Shown here: positions 17,039 through 26,029 of the stretch, one piece after another
Layout of the letters: each line of letters starts with the position of its first letter
Numbering within the stretch: the first letter of the stretch is position 1
Assembly (NCBI RefSeq): GCF_046237625.1
Contig: NZ_CP143545.1
Coordinates: 2,914,001 to 2,978,000 of the forward strand
Length of the DNA: 64,000 bases
Origin: Paraperibacillus esterisolvens
GTDB lineage: Bacteria > Bacillota > Bacilli > Bacillales > DSM-1321
Reading direction: 5' to 3'
Translations under genes and position numbers: made by a program
Notes under the pieces: generated by a model
Database searches by the model: none
Told to the model about the DNA's origin: nothing
Seen by the model: only the letters and a program-made list of their open reading frames with translations

Positions 17039-17644
17039 TTACTTAGCCTGGCTGTAACGGCCGCTGACTTCATCCCAGTTCACAACATTCCAGAAAGTGT
17101 TGATGTACTCTGGACGGCGGTTTTGATATTTCAGGTAGTATGCATGCTCCCAGACATCCAGTCCAAGGATTGGAGTTTTACCTTCCATCAGCGGGTTGTC
17201 CTGGTTTGGTGTGCTTGTCACTTCAAGCTCTCCATTGTTGACGGCAAGCCATGCCCAGCCAGATCCAAAGCGAGTTGTAGCTGCTTTAGCGAATTCTTCT
17301 TTAAAGTTATCGAAGCTGCCGAATTTGCTGTTGATCGCTTCAGCAAGCTCGCCTGTCGGCTCACCTCCGCCATTAGGAGACAAAATCTGCCAGAACAGGG
17401 AGTGGTTAGCGTGGCCGCCACCGTTGTTGCGTACAGCAGTACGGACGTTTTCTGGTACTGCATCAAGATTTGAGATTACTTCTTCAACGCTCTTGGAAGC
17501 AAGCTCGCTGCCTTCAAGTGCATTGTTCAGGTTTGTTACATAAGTATTATGGTGCTTCGTATGATGTATGTTCATTGTTTCCTTATCAATGCTTGGTTCT
17601 AATGCATCGTAAGAGTAAGGTAGTTGCGGTAATTCAAAAGCCAT
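17039..17644 (-). CDS. sodA: Superoxide dismutase (Mn)
   Basis: Converts superoxide to peroxide and oxygen in the cytoplasm. 201 residues. Metal ligands are His27 (IHHTKHHNTYV), the HANHSLFW histidine, and Asp/His in LDVWEHAYYLKYQNRRPEY. The sequence pattern favours manganese. ATG at 17644 with AAAGGGG upstream. Confidence 0.98.
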   Translation of the reverse strand: MAFELPQLPYSYDALEPSIDKETMNIHHTKHHNTYVTNLNNALEGSELASKSVEEVISNLDAVPENVRTAVRNNGGGHANHSLFWQILSPNGGGEPTGELAEAINSKFGSFDNFKEEFAKAATTRFGSGWAWLAVNNGELEVTSTPNQDNPLMEGKTPILGLDVWEHAYYLKYQNRRPEYINTFWNVVNWDEVSGRYSQAK

Positions 17645-17719
17645 TTAAAATACCCCTTTCTATGTACCATGATTTTTAGTTCCTGCCCAAAGGTTCATAT
17701 GAAGCAAGACTTTGATTTT

Positions 17720-17748
17720 AGATTAACAAAGATCATGAGGCGTTTCAA
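17720..17748 (-). promoter_or_regulatory. SigA promoter of sodA
   Basis: -35 TTGAAA (17743-17748), 17-nt spacer, -10 TAATCT (17720-17725) on the minus strand, 75 nt before the sodA start. Confidence 0.6.
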
Positions 17749-17783
17749 ATTTTTAGTATCCGGCACGCCTATCTTTTTTCTCC

Positions 17784-18266
17784 TTACAGTACTTTTATCA
17801 GGAAATAGATCACCATGGCGAGCTGGATGACTCCCTTGGCGACAGCTCCTGACAAAAATCCAAATAAAGATCCGATTCCTATTTTAACCGCTTCAGCAGG
17901 ATGTTTCCTGTGTACAAGCAGTTCGGCAATGACTGCTCCAAGGAAAGGCCCGATCAGGATGCCGAACACAGGGATGATGAACGGGCCCGCAATAAGGCCG
18001 ATAGTGCTTCCCCAGACGCCAGCCTGTGAGCCGCCGAATTTTTTCACGCCAAATAGATTTGCCAGATAGTCCGCTGCAAACAGCAGGAGCACGAGCAGCC
18101 CCTGTATAATCCAAAACGCAGCAGTGAATGGCTCAAAGGAAAAAAACAGGCCGTACAGCAGCATTCCTCCTCCAATGAATAAAACCCCCGGTATTATCGG
18201 AAATATAAGGCCGGCAAATCCAATCACAAACATAGCTGAAATGATAATCCAGTATACTATACTCAA
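17784..18266 (-). CDS. yqgC: DUF456 family membrane protein (YqgC)
   Basis: 160 residues, almost entirely hydrophobic, with glycine-rich repeated segments (GLIFPIIPGVL, GPFIIPVFGILIGPFLGA) typical of DUF456. Function unknown. The start is TTG at 18266 after AGGGAGGG. It is divergent from yqgB and upstream of sodA, as in B. subtilis. Confidence 0.87.
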   Translation of the reverse strand: MSIVYWIIISAMFVIGFAGLIFPIIPGVLFIGGGMLLYGLFFSFEPFTAAFWIIQGLLVLLLFAADYLANLFGVKKFGGSQAGVWGSTIGLIAGPFIIPVFGILIGPFLGAVIAELLVHRKHPAEAVKIGIGSLFGFLSGAVAKGVIQLAMVIYFLIKVL

Positions 18267-18391
18267 TATGAAACCCTCCCTTGGAGATTATTATACAGAA
18301 ACACTCCCTCACTTTTCCAAATGCTTGTTGTCTAACCGGGGAATTGGGGCTAAAATAGAGGGATAAATGACGTTCTGAGGTGTTTTCAAGC

Positions 18392-19174
18392 ATGAGTATC
18401 TTCACACAATTCATTAAAAGTCTTTATTCCCCTAAGGACATTGCCAAATTCAGATTCCAGGGGATCGGCAAGACCATTCTCTACCTATTCTTCCTATCTT
18501 TCCTATCAGCGCTTCCCTCCCTTATCCTGATGAATACAGAGATCGTACAGGGAATCAAGGCAGGCAGAGAAATATTAAAAACAGAGCTCCCTCCTTTCGA
18601 GATTAAGGATGGCACTCTTAAAACTTCAAAGGATGAGCCTTACACCACAGAAAAAGGAAGCTTCACTTTCATCATGGATGATACCGGCTCTATCAAGGCT
18701 GAGGACATAGAAGCAAAATCTGAGGGGACCATTGCCCTCCTTGAAAAAGAATTTGTATTTACCGGCGGAGGCAGGTCACAGTCCTATCCCTACTCAATGG
18801 CTGGCGGTGTTACGATCGACAATGACTCTGCAGCAGGCACACTTCAGTCTGTCCAGAAGCTTTCCTTCATCCTTCTGCCTGTCTTGTCACTCGTTGTTTA
18901 TCTTGCATCAAGCGCCGTCTTATTCTTTGAGGTAACACTGATTGCAGTGGCAGGGCTGCTTGCGGCCAGACTATTAAAAAGAAAGCTGCAGTACAGGCAT
19001 TTGTTCAGGCTGACAGGTTACAGCATCACCCTTATCACCGTTTTCTTTACCATTATGGATTCATTCATGGCCTTTATGTATTACCGCTCCGCCCTGATCT
19101 GGGGCGTCACACTCGTCATATTATATTTATCAATCCGGGAAATTCCGGCACCGAAACAGAAGCCGCGGGCATAA
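18392..19174 (+). CDS. yqgB: DUF1189 family membrane protein (YqgB)
   Basis: 260 residues: one membrane segment near 25-45, an extracytoplasmic domain (about 50-150), then three or four membrane segments to about 250. This layout and the N-terminal SIFTQFIKSLYSPKDIAKFR match DUF1189. Function unknown. The ATG at 18392 follows GAGGTG. A terminator overlaps its stop codon. Confidence 0.85.
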   Translation: MSIFTQFIKSLYSPKDIAKFRFQGIGKTILYLFFLSFLSALPSLILMNTEIVQGIKAGREILKTELPPFEIKDGTLKTSKDEPYTTEKGSFTFIMDDTGSIKAEDIEAKSEGTIALLEKEFVFTGGGRSQSYPYSMAGGVTIDNDSAAGTLQSVQKLSFILLPVLSLVVYLASSAVLFFEVTLIAVAGLLAARLLKRKLQYRHLFRLTGYSITLITVFFTIMDSFMAFMYYRSALIWGVTLVILYLSIREIPAPKQKPRA

Positions 19175-19187
19175 GCGCGGCTTTTTT
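19160..19187 (+). terminator. Rho-independent terminator after yqgB
   Basis: AGCCGCG/CGCGGCT stem followed by TTTTTT; the stem includes the yqgB stop codon. The 289 nt from here to yqfZ hold no gene or structure I can support. Confidence 0.85.
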
Positions 19188-19463
19188 CTGTGGAAAAGAG
19201 GGCGGAGCTCGATGTATTATAAGGATCCAGCAGCCGGGTGTGAACATCATTTATCTTGCTGGCATCCCTTCCTTTTGCCTTACTCCGCTCCACCGCCTTA
19301 TTTGTGTTGTTCCTGCTCTGTCCAGGTTCCTTTCCATGCAAGGGCTGCGAGCGGAATCTCATGTTTGGTTTCTATGTTTCCTATCTATTTTATCTTCCAA
19401 ACAGGAATATAAGAAAAATGATGGAATATAGTTAAACAAAAGCATCTCCCCGGAGGTTCCGCA

Positions 19464-19793
19464 ATGAAACGATTTTTATTTTTACTTGCCCTATGCTTTA
19501 TACTCTTTATTATCTATTACGATCTCACAAGAGGAACTCTTCAGAATCAGGCGGCCGCCACCCCGGCAGTGCAGGCCGAGCCTCCCGGGAAGGCAGATCG
19601 GACGGAACCCCGGATGGATTATGTGGAGGTACAGATAGCACCGGGAGACACTATCCTTTCTTTAATAGAAGAGCAGGAAGGGAAAATAACAGAGCCGATA
19701 GAAAACATCATCAAGGATTTTCAAGCCCTGAATAAAGATTTGAGCCCTGAGGATATCCAGATTGGCAAAACCTATAAGATCCCCTCTTATTGA
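19464..19793 (+). CDS. yqfZ: LysM-like secreted or anchored small protein (YqfZ)
   Basis: 109 residues: an N-terminal hydrophobic segment (4-20), an Ala/Pro-rich linker (27-50) and a C-terminal LysM-like fold (VQIAPGDTILSLI to IQIGKTYKIP). Likely attached to the membrane and binding peptidoglycan. ATG follows GGAGGTTCCGC. It precedes ispG as in B. subtilis. Confidence 0.83.
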   Translation: MKRFLFLLALCFILFIIYYDLTRGTLQNQAAATPAVQAEPPGKADRTEPRMDYVEVQIAPGDTILSLIEEQEGKITEPIENIIKDFQALNKDLSPEDIQIGKTYKIPSY

Positions 19794-19908
19794 AAAATCA
19801 GCAAATATGCGTATTCTTGTCAAAAACAGCGTAAAATTGGTACAATAAGAGTGTGTACAGAAATAAAAGCAGGCCGCAAGCCGCTTTTTCCTGAAGGAGA
19901 GAATACAC

Positions 19909-21006
19909 GTGAGTGAAATCATACATCGTACTAAAACCCGTCCCGTAAAGGTAGGAAACCTGACGATCGGCGGCAATAACCAGGTCATCATCCAGAGCAT
20001 GACCACAACAAAGACACATGACGTAGAAGCGACTGTTGCCGAGATAAAGCGGCTGGAGGAAGCCGGCTGCCAGGTCGTCCGTGTAGCCTGTCCAGACGAA
20101 AGGGCTGCAGACGCGATTGCAGATATAAAGAAACAAATCAATATTCCGCTTGTAGTTGACATCCATTTTGATTACAAGCTGGCCCTGAAGGCAATTGAGG
20201 GCGGTGCTGATAAAATCAGGATCAATCCCGGCAATATCGGCCGCAGAGAGAAAGTTGAAGCAGTCGTCAAAGCTGCAAAAGCAAAGGGAATTCCGATCCG
20301 CATCGGCGTCAACGCCGGGTCCCTGGAACGGAAGATTATCGAGAAATACGGATATCCAACAGCTGACGGCATGGTTGAAAGCGCGCTCCATCATATTAAG
20401 ATCCTGGAAGACCTTGATTTCCATGACATCATCGTTTCCATGAAGGCATCTGATGTCAACCTTGCCATTGAAGCCTATACAAAGGCTGCCAAGGCGTTCG
20501 ATTATCCCCTTCACCTCGGCATCACCGAGTCAGGCACCCTGTTCGCGGGAACGGTCAAGAGTGCAGCCGGCCTTGGTGCCATTCTGAGTATGGGAATCGG
20601 CAATACACTCCGGGTATCACTGAGTGCCGATCCTGTTGAGGAAGTGAAGGTCGCACGCGAGCTCCTTAAGTCCTTTGGATTGATTTCAAATGCTGCCACA
20701 TTGATTTCCTGCCCGACATGCGGCCGTATCGAAATTGACTTGATCAGCATTGCCAACGAAGTGGAAGAATATATCCAGACCATCAAGGCTCCAATCAAGG
20801 TGGCAGTGCTTGGCTGTGCAGTAAACGGTCCGGGCGAAGCACGCGAAGCAGATATCGGCATCGCAGGCGCCAGGGGAGAAGGTCTTCTGTTCAGAAAAGG
20901 GAAGACCGTCCGCAAAGTCCCTGAAGCAACCATGGTTGAAGAACTTAAAAAAGAGATCGATAAGATTGCTGAAGAATATTTCGCTAAACAAGCGATGGAA
21001 GTTTAA
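19909..21006 (+). CDS. ispG: 4-hydroxy-3-methylbut-2-enyl diphosphate synthase (flavodoxin)
   Basis: Penultimate enzyme of the MEP isoprenoid pathway; a [4Fe-4S] protein making HMBPP from ME-cPP. 365 residues: TIM barrel (1-250) then the cluster domain with CPTCGR near 268 and GCAVNGPGEA near 302. The start is GTG at 19909 after AAGGAGAG. The final pathway step, ispH, is at 28442 in this window. Confidence 0.98.
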   Translation: MSEIIHRTKTRPVKVGNLTIGGNNQVIIQSMTTTKTHDVEATVAEIKRLEEAGCQVVRVACPDERAADAIADIKKQINIPLVVDIHFDYKLALKAIEGGADKIRINPGNIGRREKVEAVVKAAKAKGIPIRIGVNAGSLERKIIEKYGYPTADGMVESALHHIKILEDLDFHDIIVSMKASDVNLAIEAYTKAAKAFDYPLHLGITESGTLFAGTVKSAAGLGAILSMGIGNTLRVSLSADPVEEVKVARELLKSFGLISNAATLISCPTCGRIEIDLISIANEVEEYIQTIKAPIKVAVLGCAVNGPGEAREADIGIAGARGEGLLFRKGKTVRKVPEATMVEELKKEIDKIAEEYFAKQAMEV

Positions 21007-21017
21007 TCAATTAGAAA

Positions 21018-21045
21018 AGAGGCTGACCATGGTCAGCCTCTTTTT
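21018..21045. terminator. Bidirectional terminator between ispG and yqfX
   Basis: A perfect palindrome AGAGGCTGACC/GGTCAGCCTCT followed by TTTTT on the plus strand and by TTTTCTA on the minus strand. Confidence 0.88.
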
Positions 21046-21056
21046 CTATGCTTCGG

Positions 21057-21497
21057 TTAAAAGAAGGGGAGAATCAACACTCCGATGATTAATGAAAAGA
21101 TTCCAATGCCAATTGCCCATGCCCCAAGCTTCCGGGATGCTTCGCTCCTTCTTGCCATAAAACCAAGGACGATTGCGATGCCTCCAAATAACACCGGAAC
21201 TGCAAACAGGGAAATGATGGCCAGAATCAAAGCAGCATATCCCATGCCTTTTCCCTCGGCAGCACGGGTCTGCTCTCTATCTTCCGCTCCGCCTTTATCA
21301 AGATTTCCAAGGCCTGGCGCGAGCTCTGCCGCGCTTTCTTCCCAGTATTGGTTATGCCGGGATTCGGGTGAGTTTTCCACATTCATCTGGCTGTCACCGT
21401 TACTCAGGATATTTCTGCCCTGTGCCGTGGTTTCAAGCTGTTCATCTTTTGTTGAATTCTCTGATGTGAAGTCAATGTTATGTTTGTTCTCTTCCAA
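21057..21497 (-). CDS. yqfX: DUF4190-type membrane protein (YqfX)
   Basis: 146 residues: a polar, low-complexity N-terminal half (1-80) and two membrane segments (85-110 and 122-145) in the DUF4190 pattern. Function unknown. TTG at 21497 is the start, after GAGGGATTCC. Confidence 0.8.
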   Translation of the reverse strand: MEENKHNIDFTSENSTKDEQLETTAQGRNILSNGDSQMNVENSPESRHNQYWEESAAELAPGLGNLDKGGAEDREQTRAAEGKGMGYAALILAIISLFAVPVLFGGIAIVLGFMARRSEASRKLGAWAIGIGIFSLIIGVLILPFF

Positions 21498-21700
21498 ACG
21501 GAATCCCTCACTTTCCTCCTATGAAGCATCTTTATTATTTGAGGCTTTAACACTTTTCATTAAGACAATACTTACGAAAAAAGGGAAAATATTCAGCCCC
21601 GGTCTGTCTCCTCAGGAACATGGCATGACCGGTCGGTATCCAATACTGGATTTTTTATGCTAAACTAACATATATCCCATTGTTAAAGGAGACAACCAAT

Positions 21701-22273
21701 ATGCAAAGAAAAAGACTAGGCATTGATATCGACGGCACCCTTACAAGGCCAGATGCCCTGCTTCCATACATAAATAAAAAATTCCAGCTTAATTTAACAT
21801 TAAAGGATATTACTCAATATAACCTGCACCCTCTTGTGAATACTTCCAGGGAAATATTTTCTCAATGGTTCAAAGAGACAGAGCCCGAAATCTATGCCGG
21901 TTCGCAGGCAGCCGAAGGGGCTAAAGAAGCACTCCGGGATTGGAAGGATGAACAGGACCTTTATATCATCAGCGCAAGGAGCAGCCATTTAATGGATGTT
22001 ACGCAAGCCTGGTTTTCACAGCAGGAAATCGATTTTCACCATATCGAGCTGATTGGATCTCATAACAAGGTTGCCACGGCAAAGAAGCATGGCATTGATA
22101 TCTTCTTTGAGGATAAGCATGACAATGCGGTGGATATTTCAGAGGAGTGCGGAATTCCTGTTATCTTATTCAATACACCATACAATCAGGATCCGGTTCC
22201 AGACAATGTGATCAGAGTGAACAACTGGACAGAGGCGAAAGCATGGGTTGATGGATGGCTTAAAATCAAATAA
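21701..22273 (+). CDS. yqfW: HAD-type 5'(3')-nucleotidase (YqfW)
   Basis: A 190-residue HAD phosphatase of the NT5C class, expected to dephosphorylate nucleoside monophosphates; exact substrate unknown. The nucleophile motif is GIDIDGTLTRP at the N-terminus, motif II IISARSS near 93 and motif III FFEDKHDNA near 138. The ATG at 21701 follows AAAGGAGA. Confidence 0.85.
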   Translation: MQRKRLGIDIDGTLTRPDALLPYINKKFQLNLTLKDITQYNLHPLVNTSREIFSQWFKETEPEIYAGSQAAEGAKEALRDWKDEQDLYIISARSSHLMDVTQAWFSQQEIDFHHIELIGSHNKVATAKKHGIDIFFEDKHDNAVDISEECGIPVILFNTPYNQDPVPDNVIRVNNWTEAKAWVDGWLKIK

Positions 22274-22288
22274 TTTAATTACCTAAAA

Positions 22289-22329
22289 AGGCTGGCCAGA
22301 AGCTTTAGCATCTGGCCAGCCTGCTTTTT
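22289..22329. terminator. Terminator between yqfW and zur
   Basis: AGGCTGGCCAGA/TCTGGCCAGCCT with a 10-nt loop, then GCTTTTT on the plus strand and TTTTAGGT on the minus strand; it serves convergent genes. Confidence 0.85.
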
Positions 22330-22337
22330 ACTATAGT

Positions 22338-22751
22338 CTAATTCAAACAGCCGGGACACTTACCATAAATCTCGAATTTATGTCCCGAAATATCATAGCC
22401 CGCCAAGTTGGTCTGAACCTGGTCCATCGGACATGTATCAAGCTCCTTGGTAATGCCGCATTCTAGACAGATGAAGTGGTGATGATGATGGCTGTGCCTG
22501 CAGGTAAACCGGAAGTGCTTTTCTCCTGAAAGCTCCGTCATTTCAAAAATCCCCAATTCAGCAAACATAGAAAGATTTCTGTAGATTGTATCAAAACTCA
22601 GGCCGGGATAGTCTTTCTTCATATACTCAAGAACTTCCTTGGCTGTCAGATATCTGTCTTTTACAGCAAATAGCTCCAGCATCTGTTCCCTCTTGCCTGT
22701 ATGCTTATAACCGTGCTCCTTTAAAATGTCCATAGCCTGCATTAAGTTCAT
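22338..22751 (-). CDS. zur: Zinc uptake repressor, Fur family
   Basis: With zinc bound, Zur represses zinc-uptake genes. 137 residues: winged helix (1-80) with DTIYRNLSMFAELGI, then the dimerisation domain with CRHSHHHHHFICLECG and the structural zinc pair CPGC at the C-terminus. The ATG at 22751 follows GGAGGTTACT. It is the last gene of znuC-znuB-zur, so it probably represses itself through the operator at 24395. Confidence 0.93.
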   Translation of the reverse strand: MNLMQAMDILKEHGYKHTGKREQMLELFAVKDRYLTAKEVLEYMKKDYPGLSFDTIYRNLSMFAELGIFEMTELSGEKHFRFTCRHSHHHHHFICLECGITKELDTCPMDQVQTNLAGYDISGHKFEIYGKCPGCLN

Positions 22752-22763
22752 AGTAACCTCCAA

Positions 22764-23603
22764 TTAACTCATCCTAAGGCGGATTTTTCTAAAAAGAATG
22801 GCAGCAGCGAGAATGATGATTGAAATCAAGACAATCGTACCGCCTGGTGCCCAGTCAAGGTAATAGGACAGAAACAATCCTCCCACGACTGCCGTTTCCC
22901 CAAACAGAATCGATAAAAGAATGGTCTGCTTAAAGCCATTGGCAAGCCTGATGCTTGCTGCAACCGGAAGGGTCATGAGCGAGGAGACAAGAAGGATTCC
23001 CACAATCCGCATGGAGGCTGCGATAACGAGGGCCACCATGATGATGAAAATGAAATGCAGCGTCTTTGCCGGTATGCCCGAAGCCCTTGCATGTTCTTCA
23101 TCAAAGGATAATAAGAATAACTCCTTATAAAGCAGAAGTACCGTGAGGGCAACAAAAAGACCGATTGCCGCAATGATCCACAGGTCGACCCTGCTGACCG
23201 CACTTACGCTCCCAAAAAGATAACTCAAAAGATCTGTATTAAAACCATCCGCCATTGAAATGAAAATGGCGCTCAGCCCAATCCCCCCCGACAGGATGAT
23301 CGGGATGGCAAGTTCCTGATAGTGCTTGTACACTCCCCTTAAGCGTTCAATGAAGAGCGCCCCAATCACAGAGAAGGTCATGCCCATATACAGCGGACTG
23401 ATTCCCGCAAGGATCCCAAGCTTCTTTTCCACAAGAAGGCTGAGGGCTATGCCCGCGAGCGTAACATGGCTGAGTGCATCCGCAATCAGCGACATCCTCC
23501 TGACAACCACAAATACCCCCAGGAGCGGCGCCAGAGCACCAATGATGATGCCGGTCAGGAAGGCATTCTGTAAAAATTCATATTCAAATAACCCCGAAAT
23601 CAT
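22764..23603 (-). CDS. znuB: Zinc ABC transporter permease
   Basis: Membrane subunit of the zinc importer: 279 residues and about eight hydrophobic segments, with the family signatures VVVRRMSLIADALSHVTLAG near 32 and SLMTLPVAASIRLA near 205. ATG follows GGAGGAAATCC; it sits 20 nt after znuC. No zinc-binding lipoprotein gene (znuA) is in the window. Confidence 0.93.
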   Translation of the reverse strand: MISGLFEYEFLQNAFLTGIIIGALAPLLGVFVVVRRMSLIADALSHVTLAGIALSLLVEKKLGILAGISPLYMGMTFSVIGALFIERLRGVYKHYQELAIPIILSGGIGLSAIFISMADGFNTDLLSYLFGSVSAVSRVDLWIIAAIGLFVALTVLLLYKELFLLSFDEEHARASGIPAKTLHFIFIIMVALVIAASMRIVGILLVSSLMTLPVAASIRLANGFKQTILLSILFGETAVVGGLFLSYYLDWAPGGTIVLISIIILAAAILFRKIRLRMS

Positions 23604-23623
23604 AGGATTTCCTCCAGCTGTAT

Positions 23624-24379
23624 TTAATGTCGATGAGTAATGACCTGTACATCATGGCCATAAATGCCTGACAGTTCGTGCTCCTCCAGGGAATGGTATT
23701 CCTTTGACTCTCCGTGGAAATGCAGGTTCTTATTCAGGCAGGCAACATGGGTCACCTTATCACTTATGACTCCAACATCATGCGTCACAAGCACCAGGGT
23801 AATATTAAGCTTTTTATTCAGGTCTTCCAGCATTTCGTAAAACTGGTTTACATTCTTGACATCGACCCCGACGGTAGGTTCATCCAGAATCAGGAGTTCG
23901 GGTTCACTCACCAGTGCCCTGGCAATAAAAACACGCTGCTGCTGGCCGCCTGAGAGTTCACCGATATTCCGGTCCTTGAACGGCAGCATGCCGACCGAAT
24001 CGAGGACTTCTTCAACTTTTTCACGATTCTTTTTATCCGCAAACCGGAACATGCCTATCTTCCTCGTCAAGCCGCTCAGAACAACCTCCCCCACTGTTGC
24101 AGGAAACCCTGTATTAAATGAGTTTGCTTTTTGGGATACAAATCCGACCCTGTCCCAGTCCTTGAACGAGCGAATATCCTTGCCAAAAACCTTGATGCTT
24201 CCCTGCTGAGTTTTCAAGAGCCCCAGCAGCAGCTTCAGCAGTGTAGATTTTCCTGAACCGTTCGGACCTACAATCCCGAGAAAGGAACCCTTGGGCACAT
24301 TGAATGAAACATCCTCCAGGACCATGTCTTTTTCATATTTATAAAATAAATGATTCACTTCAATTACAGAATTCTTCAT
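23624..24379 (-). CDS. znuC: Zinc ABC transporter ATP-binding protein
   Basis: ATPase of the zinc importer, 251 residues. Walker A GPNGSGKSTLLKLLLG, Q-loop near SQKANSFN, signature LSGGQQQRVFIARAL, Walker B LLILDEPTVGVD, switch histidine THD. The ATG at 24379 follows AGGTGATTGGTA. First gene of the Zur-controlled operon. Confidence 0.94.
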   Translation of the reverse strand: MKNSVIEVNHLFYKYEKDMVLEDVSFNVPKGSFLGIVGPNGSGKSTLLKLLLGLLKTQQGSIKVFGKDIRSFKDWDRVGFVSQKANSFNTGFPATVGEVVLSGLTRKIGMFRFADKKNREKVEEVLDSVGMLPFKDRNIGELSGGQQQRVFIARALVSEPELLILDEPTVGVDVKNVNQFYEMLEDLNKKLNITLVLVTHDVGVISDKVTHVACLNKNLHFHGESKEYHSLEEHELSGIYGHDVQVITHRH

Positions 24380-24394
24380 TACCAATCACCTATC

Positions 24395-24415
24395 ATTTAA
24401 GAATGATTACGATTT
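24395..24415 (-). promoter_or_regulatory. Zur operator of znuC-znuB-zur
   Basis: Minus-strand AAATCGTAATCATTCTTAAAT matches the known Bacillus Zur box (TCGTAATNATTACGA-type) with a perfect left half and a degenerate right half. It lies just after the -10, over the expected start of transcription, where a repressor would block it. Confidence 0.75.
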
Positions 24416-24424
24416 AACTAAGGT

Positions 24425-24453
24425 ATTATACCTCATAACAACTTTATTGTAAA
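24425..24453 (-). promoter_or_regulatory. SigA promoter of znuC-znuB-zur
   Basis: -35 TTTACA (24448-24453), 17-nt spacer and consensus -10 TATAAT (24425-24430). Confidence 0.75.
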
Positions 24454-24528
24454 TAATGTGAACGATTTTAAATATGTTCACTGTTCCGAATATGAGTCAT
24501 ATCTTAAATGGAGGAGGGTGAAGCCGCC

Positions 24529-24780
24529 ATGAAATTTTACGAAATGATGGTCAACCAGAAAATAAACAACATTAAGCCCGCGGAATTATTAAAAATAGGA
24601 AGGCAATATGGAGTCGTCTTATCAAACGAGCATGCCGAAAAAATTTCTGCTCTTTTATATGGCAAACAAATCAATATATTCGATCCCCAGCAAAGGAAAT
24701 CAGTCCTCGATCAAATAACCCTGATTGCAGGAAAAAAAACAGCAAGCCAAATCGAAAACCTGTTCACTCAGTTAACCTAA
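24529..24780 (+). CDS. yqfT: DUF2624 family protein (YqfT)
   Basis: 83 residues, all helical in character and without membrane segments. Size and location between znuC and nfo fit B. subtilis YqfT. Function unknown. The ATG at 24529 (MKFYEMMV) is preceded by GGAGGAGGG; an ATG seven codons upstream has no site. Confidence 0.8.
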   Translation: MKFYEMMVNQKINNIKPAELLKIGRQYGVVLSNEHAEKISALLYGKQINIFDPQQRKSVLDQITLIAGKKTASQIENLFTQLT

Positions 24781-24882
24781 AAGCCAAGAGCGGTGCCTTC
24801 TAACAAACACATATAGATGAGTCAATGACATATGCGCTCTGACAGTAAACCAAAATGATTTGGAAGGCAGTGACCAGAAACA

Positions 24883-24981
24883 GCATAAGCCGGACCGGCC
24901 GTGAAAAGCGCTTTTTCTTCTCATGGCCGGTCCGGCTTATGACCCGAAGGTTTCGGCTCGGAGCTGGATAAACCTAAAAGC
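24883..24981. repeat. Single copy of a 99-nt hairpin repeat
   Basis: Perfect 17-bp inverted arms (24884-24900 and 24925-24941), then a tail GACCCGAAGGT...GCTGGA...AAAAGC. Arm ends, tail and total length match the minus strand of the hairpin core in the dnaK-dnaJ array at 60690-61068. The 333-nt gap 24781-25113 holds this element, the nfo terminator and no gene. Probably a mobile or dispersed intergenic repeat. Confidence 0.75.
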
Positions 24982-25084
24982 GAAAGAGCGCTGCCCTTCC
25001 AAAATAAATAGATTGCACCGTGCTATACCGCTGTGTGGGGAAACCAGGGCAGAAACCAGAAAAGATCACCTTAATAAACAGACA

Positions 25085-25112
25085 AAAAGCTGCAGGAGTG
25101 CCTGCAGCTTAG
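25085..25112 (-). terminator. Rho-independent terminator after nfo
   Basis: AGCTGCAGG/CCTGCAGCT with a 4-nt loop followed by TTTTGTC on the minus strand. Confidence 0.88.
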
Positions 25113-25113
25113 T

Positions 25114-26010
25114 TTATGGCTGGCTTAATGCCAGATCCAGGAGGTTTTCATTGAATTCTTTATTCCTGAACATTTCAATTTCCAGCTTATATGGAGCTTT
25201 TTTGTTCTTTTTGTCTTCTCCAATGAACGGTGTTTCAAGGATTTTAGGAACATCCATCAATTGTGGATGATGGACAATATAATTCAAGGCCTGAAATCCT
25301 ATGCGGCCGAATCCTATATTTTCATGCCTGTCTTTCCTCATGCCGACTTCATTCTTGCTATCGTTGATGTGAAGCACTTTGAGGCGTTCAATCCCGATTA
25401 TCCGATCAAATTCTTCAAGGACTCCGTCAAAGTCTTCTACAATATTATAACCAGCATCATGGGTATGACAGGTATCGAAACAGACGGATAGCTTGTCGCT
25501 CAGATTGACACCATCCATGATCATGGCCAGCTCTTCGAAGTTTTTGCCGCACTCCGACCCTTTTCCCGCCATGGTTTCGAGGGCAATCTGTACTTTCTGC
25601 TCGGGCACCAGCACTTCATTCAGACCTTCGATGATCTTCTTGATTCCCTCTTCTGTTCCGGCACCTACATGAGCTCCGGGATGAAGGACAATCTGCCCTG
25701 CCCCAAGCGCCTCGGTCCGTTCAATTTCGGATCTCAGGAATCTCACGCCCAATTCAAAGGTGTCAGGATTTTGCGAGTTGCCAATGTTAATGATATAAGG
25801 GGCATGAACAATGATATCGCTAATTCCGTTAAGCTCCATATGCCTGCGCCCTTCCTCGATATTCAGATCTTCAATCTTTTTTCTTCTTGTATTCTGAGGA
25901 GCACCTGTATAAATCATAAAGGTATTGGCTCCATAGGAAACCGCTTCAGCACTTGCGGCAAGCAGCATATCCTTGCCGCTCATCGACACGTGTGACCCAA
26001 TTTTCAGCAT
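25114..26010 (-). CDS. nfo: Endonuclease IV (AP endonuclease)
   Basis: Cuts DNA 5' of abasic sites in base-excision repair; three-zinc TIM-barrel enzyme. 298 residues. Metal-binding motifs: HAPYIINI, VLHPGAHVGAG, ALETMAGKG, CFDTCHTHDAGY and HINDSKN. The second ATG (26010) was chosen: GGGAG lies 8 nt before it but too near the first. It follows cshB by 19 nt. Confidence 0.97.
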   Translation of the reverse strand: MLKIGSHVSMSGKDMLLAASAEAVSYGANTFMIYTGAPQNTRRKKIEDLNIEEGRRHMELNGISDIIVHAPYIINIGNSQNPDTFELGVRFLRSEIERTEALGAGQIVLHPGAHVGAGTEEGIKKIIEGLNEVLVPEQKVQIALETMAGKGSECGKNFEELAMIMDGVNLSDKLSVCFDTCHTHDAGYNIVEDFDGVLEEFDRIIGIERLKVLHINDSKNEVGMRKDRHENIGFGRIGFQALNYIVHHPQLMDVPKILETPFIGEDKKNKKAPYKLEIEMFRNKEFNENLLDLALSQP

Positions 26011-26029
26011 TCCCATCTCTCCCGGTCTT

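Noticed and set aside
16798..17073. 91-residue minus-strand ORF after sodA
   Set aside because: It covers the sodA terminator and overlaps sodA in another frame; no ribosome site.
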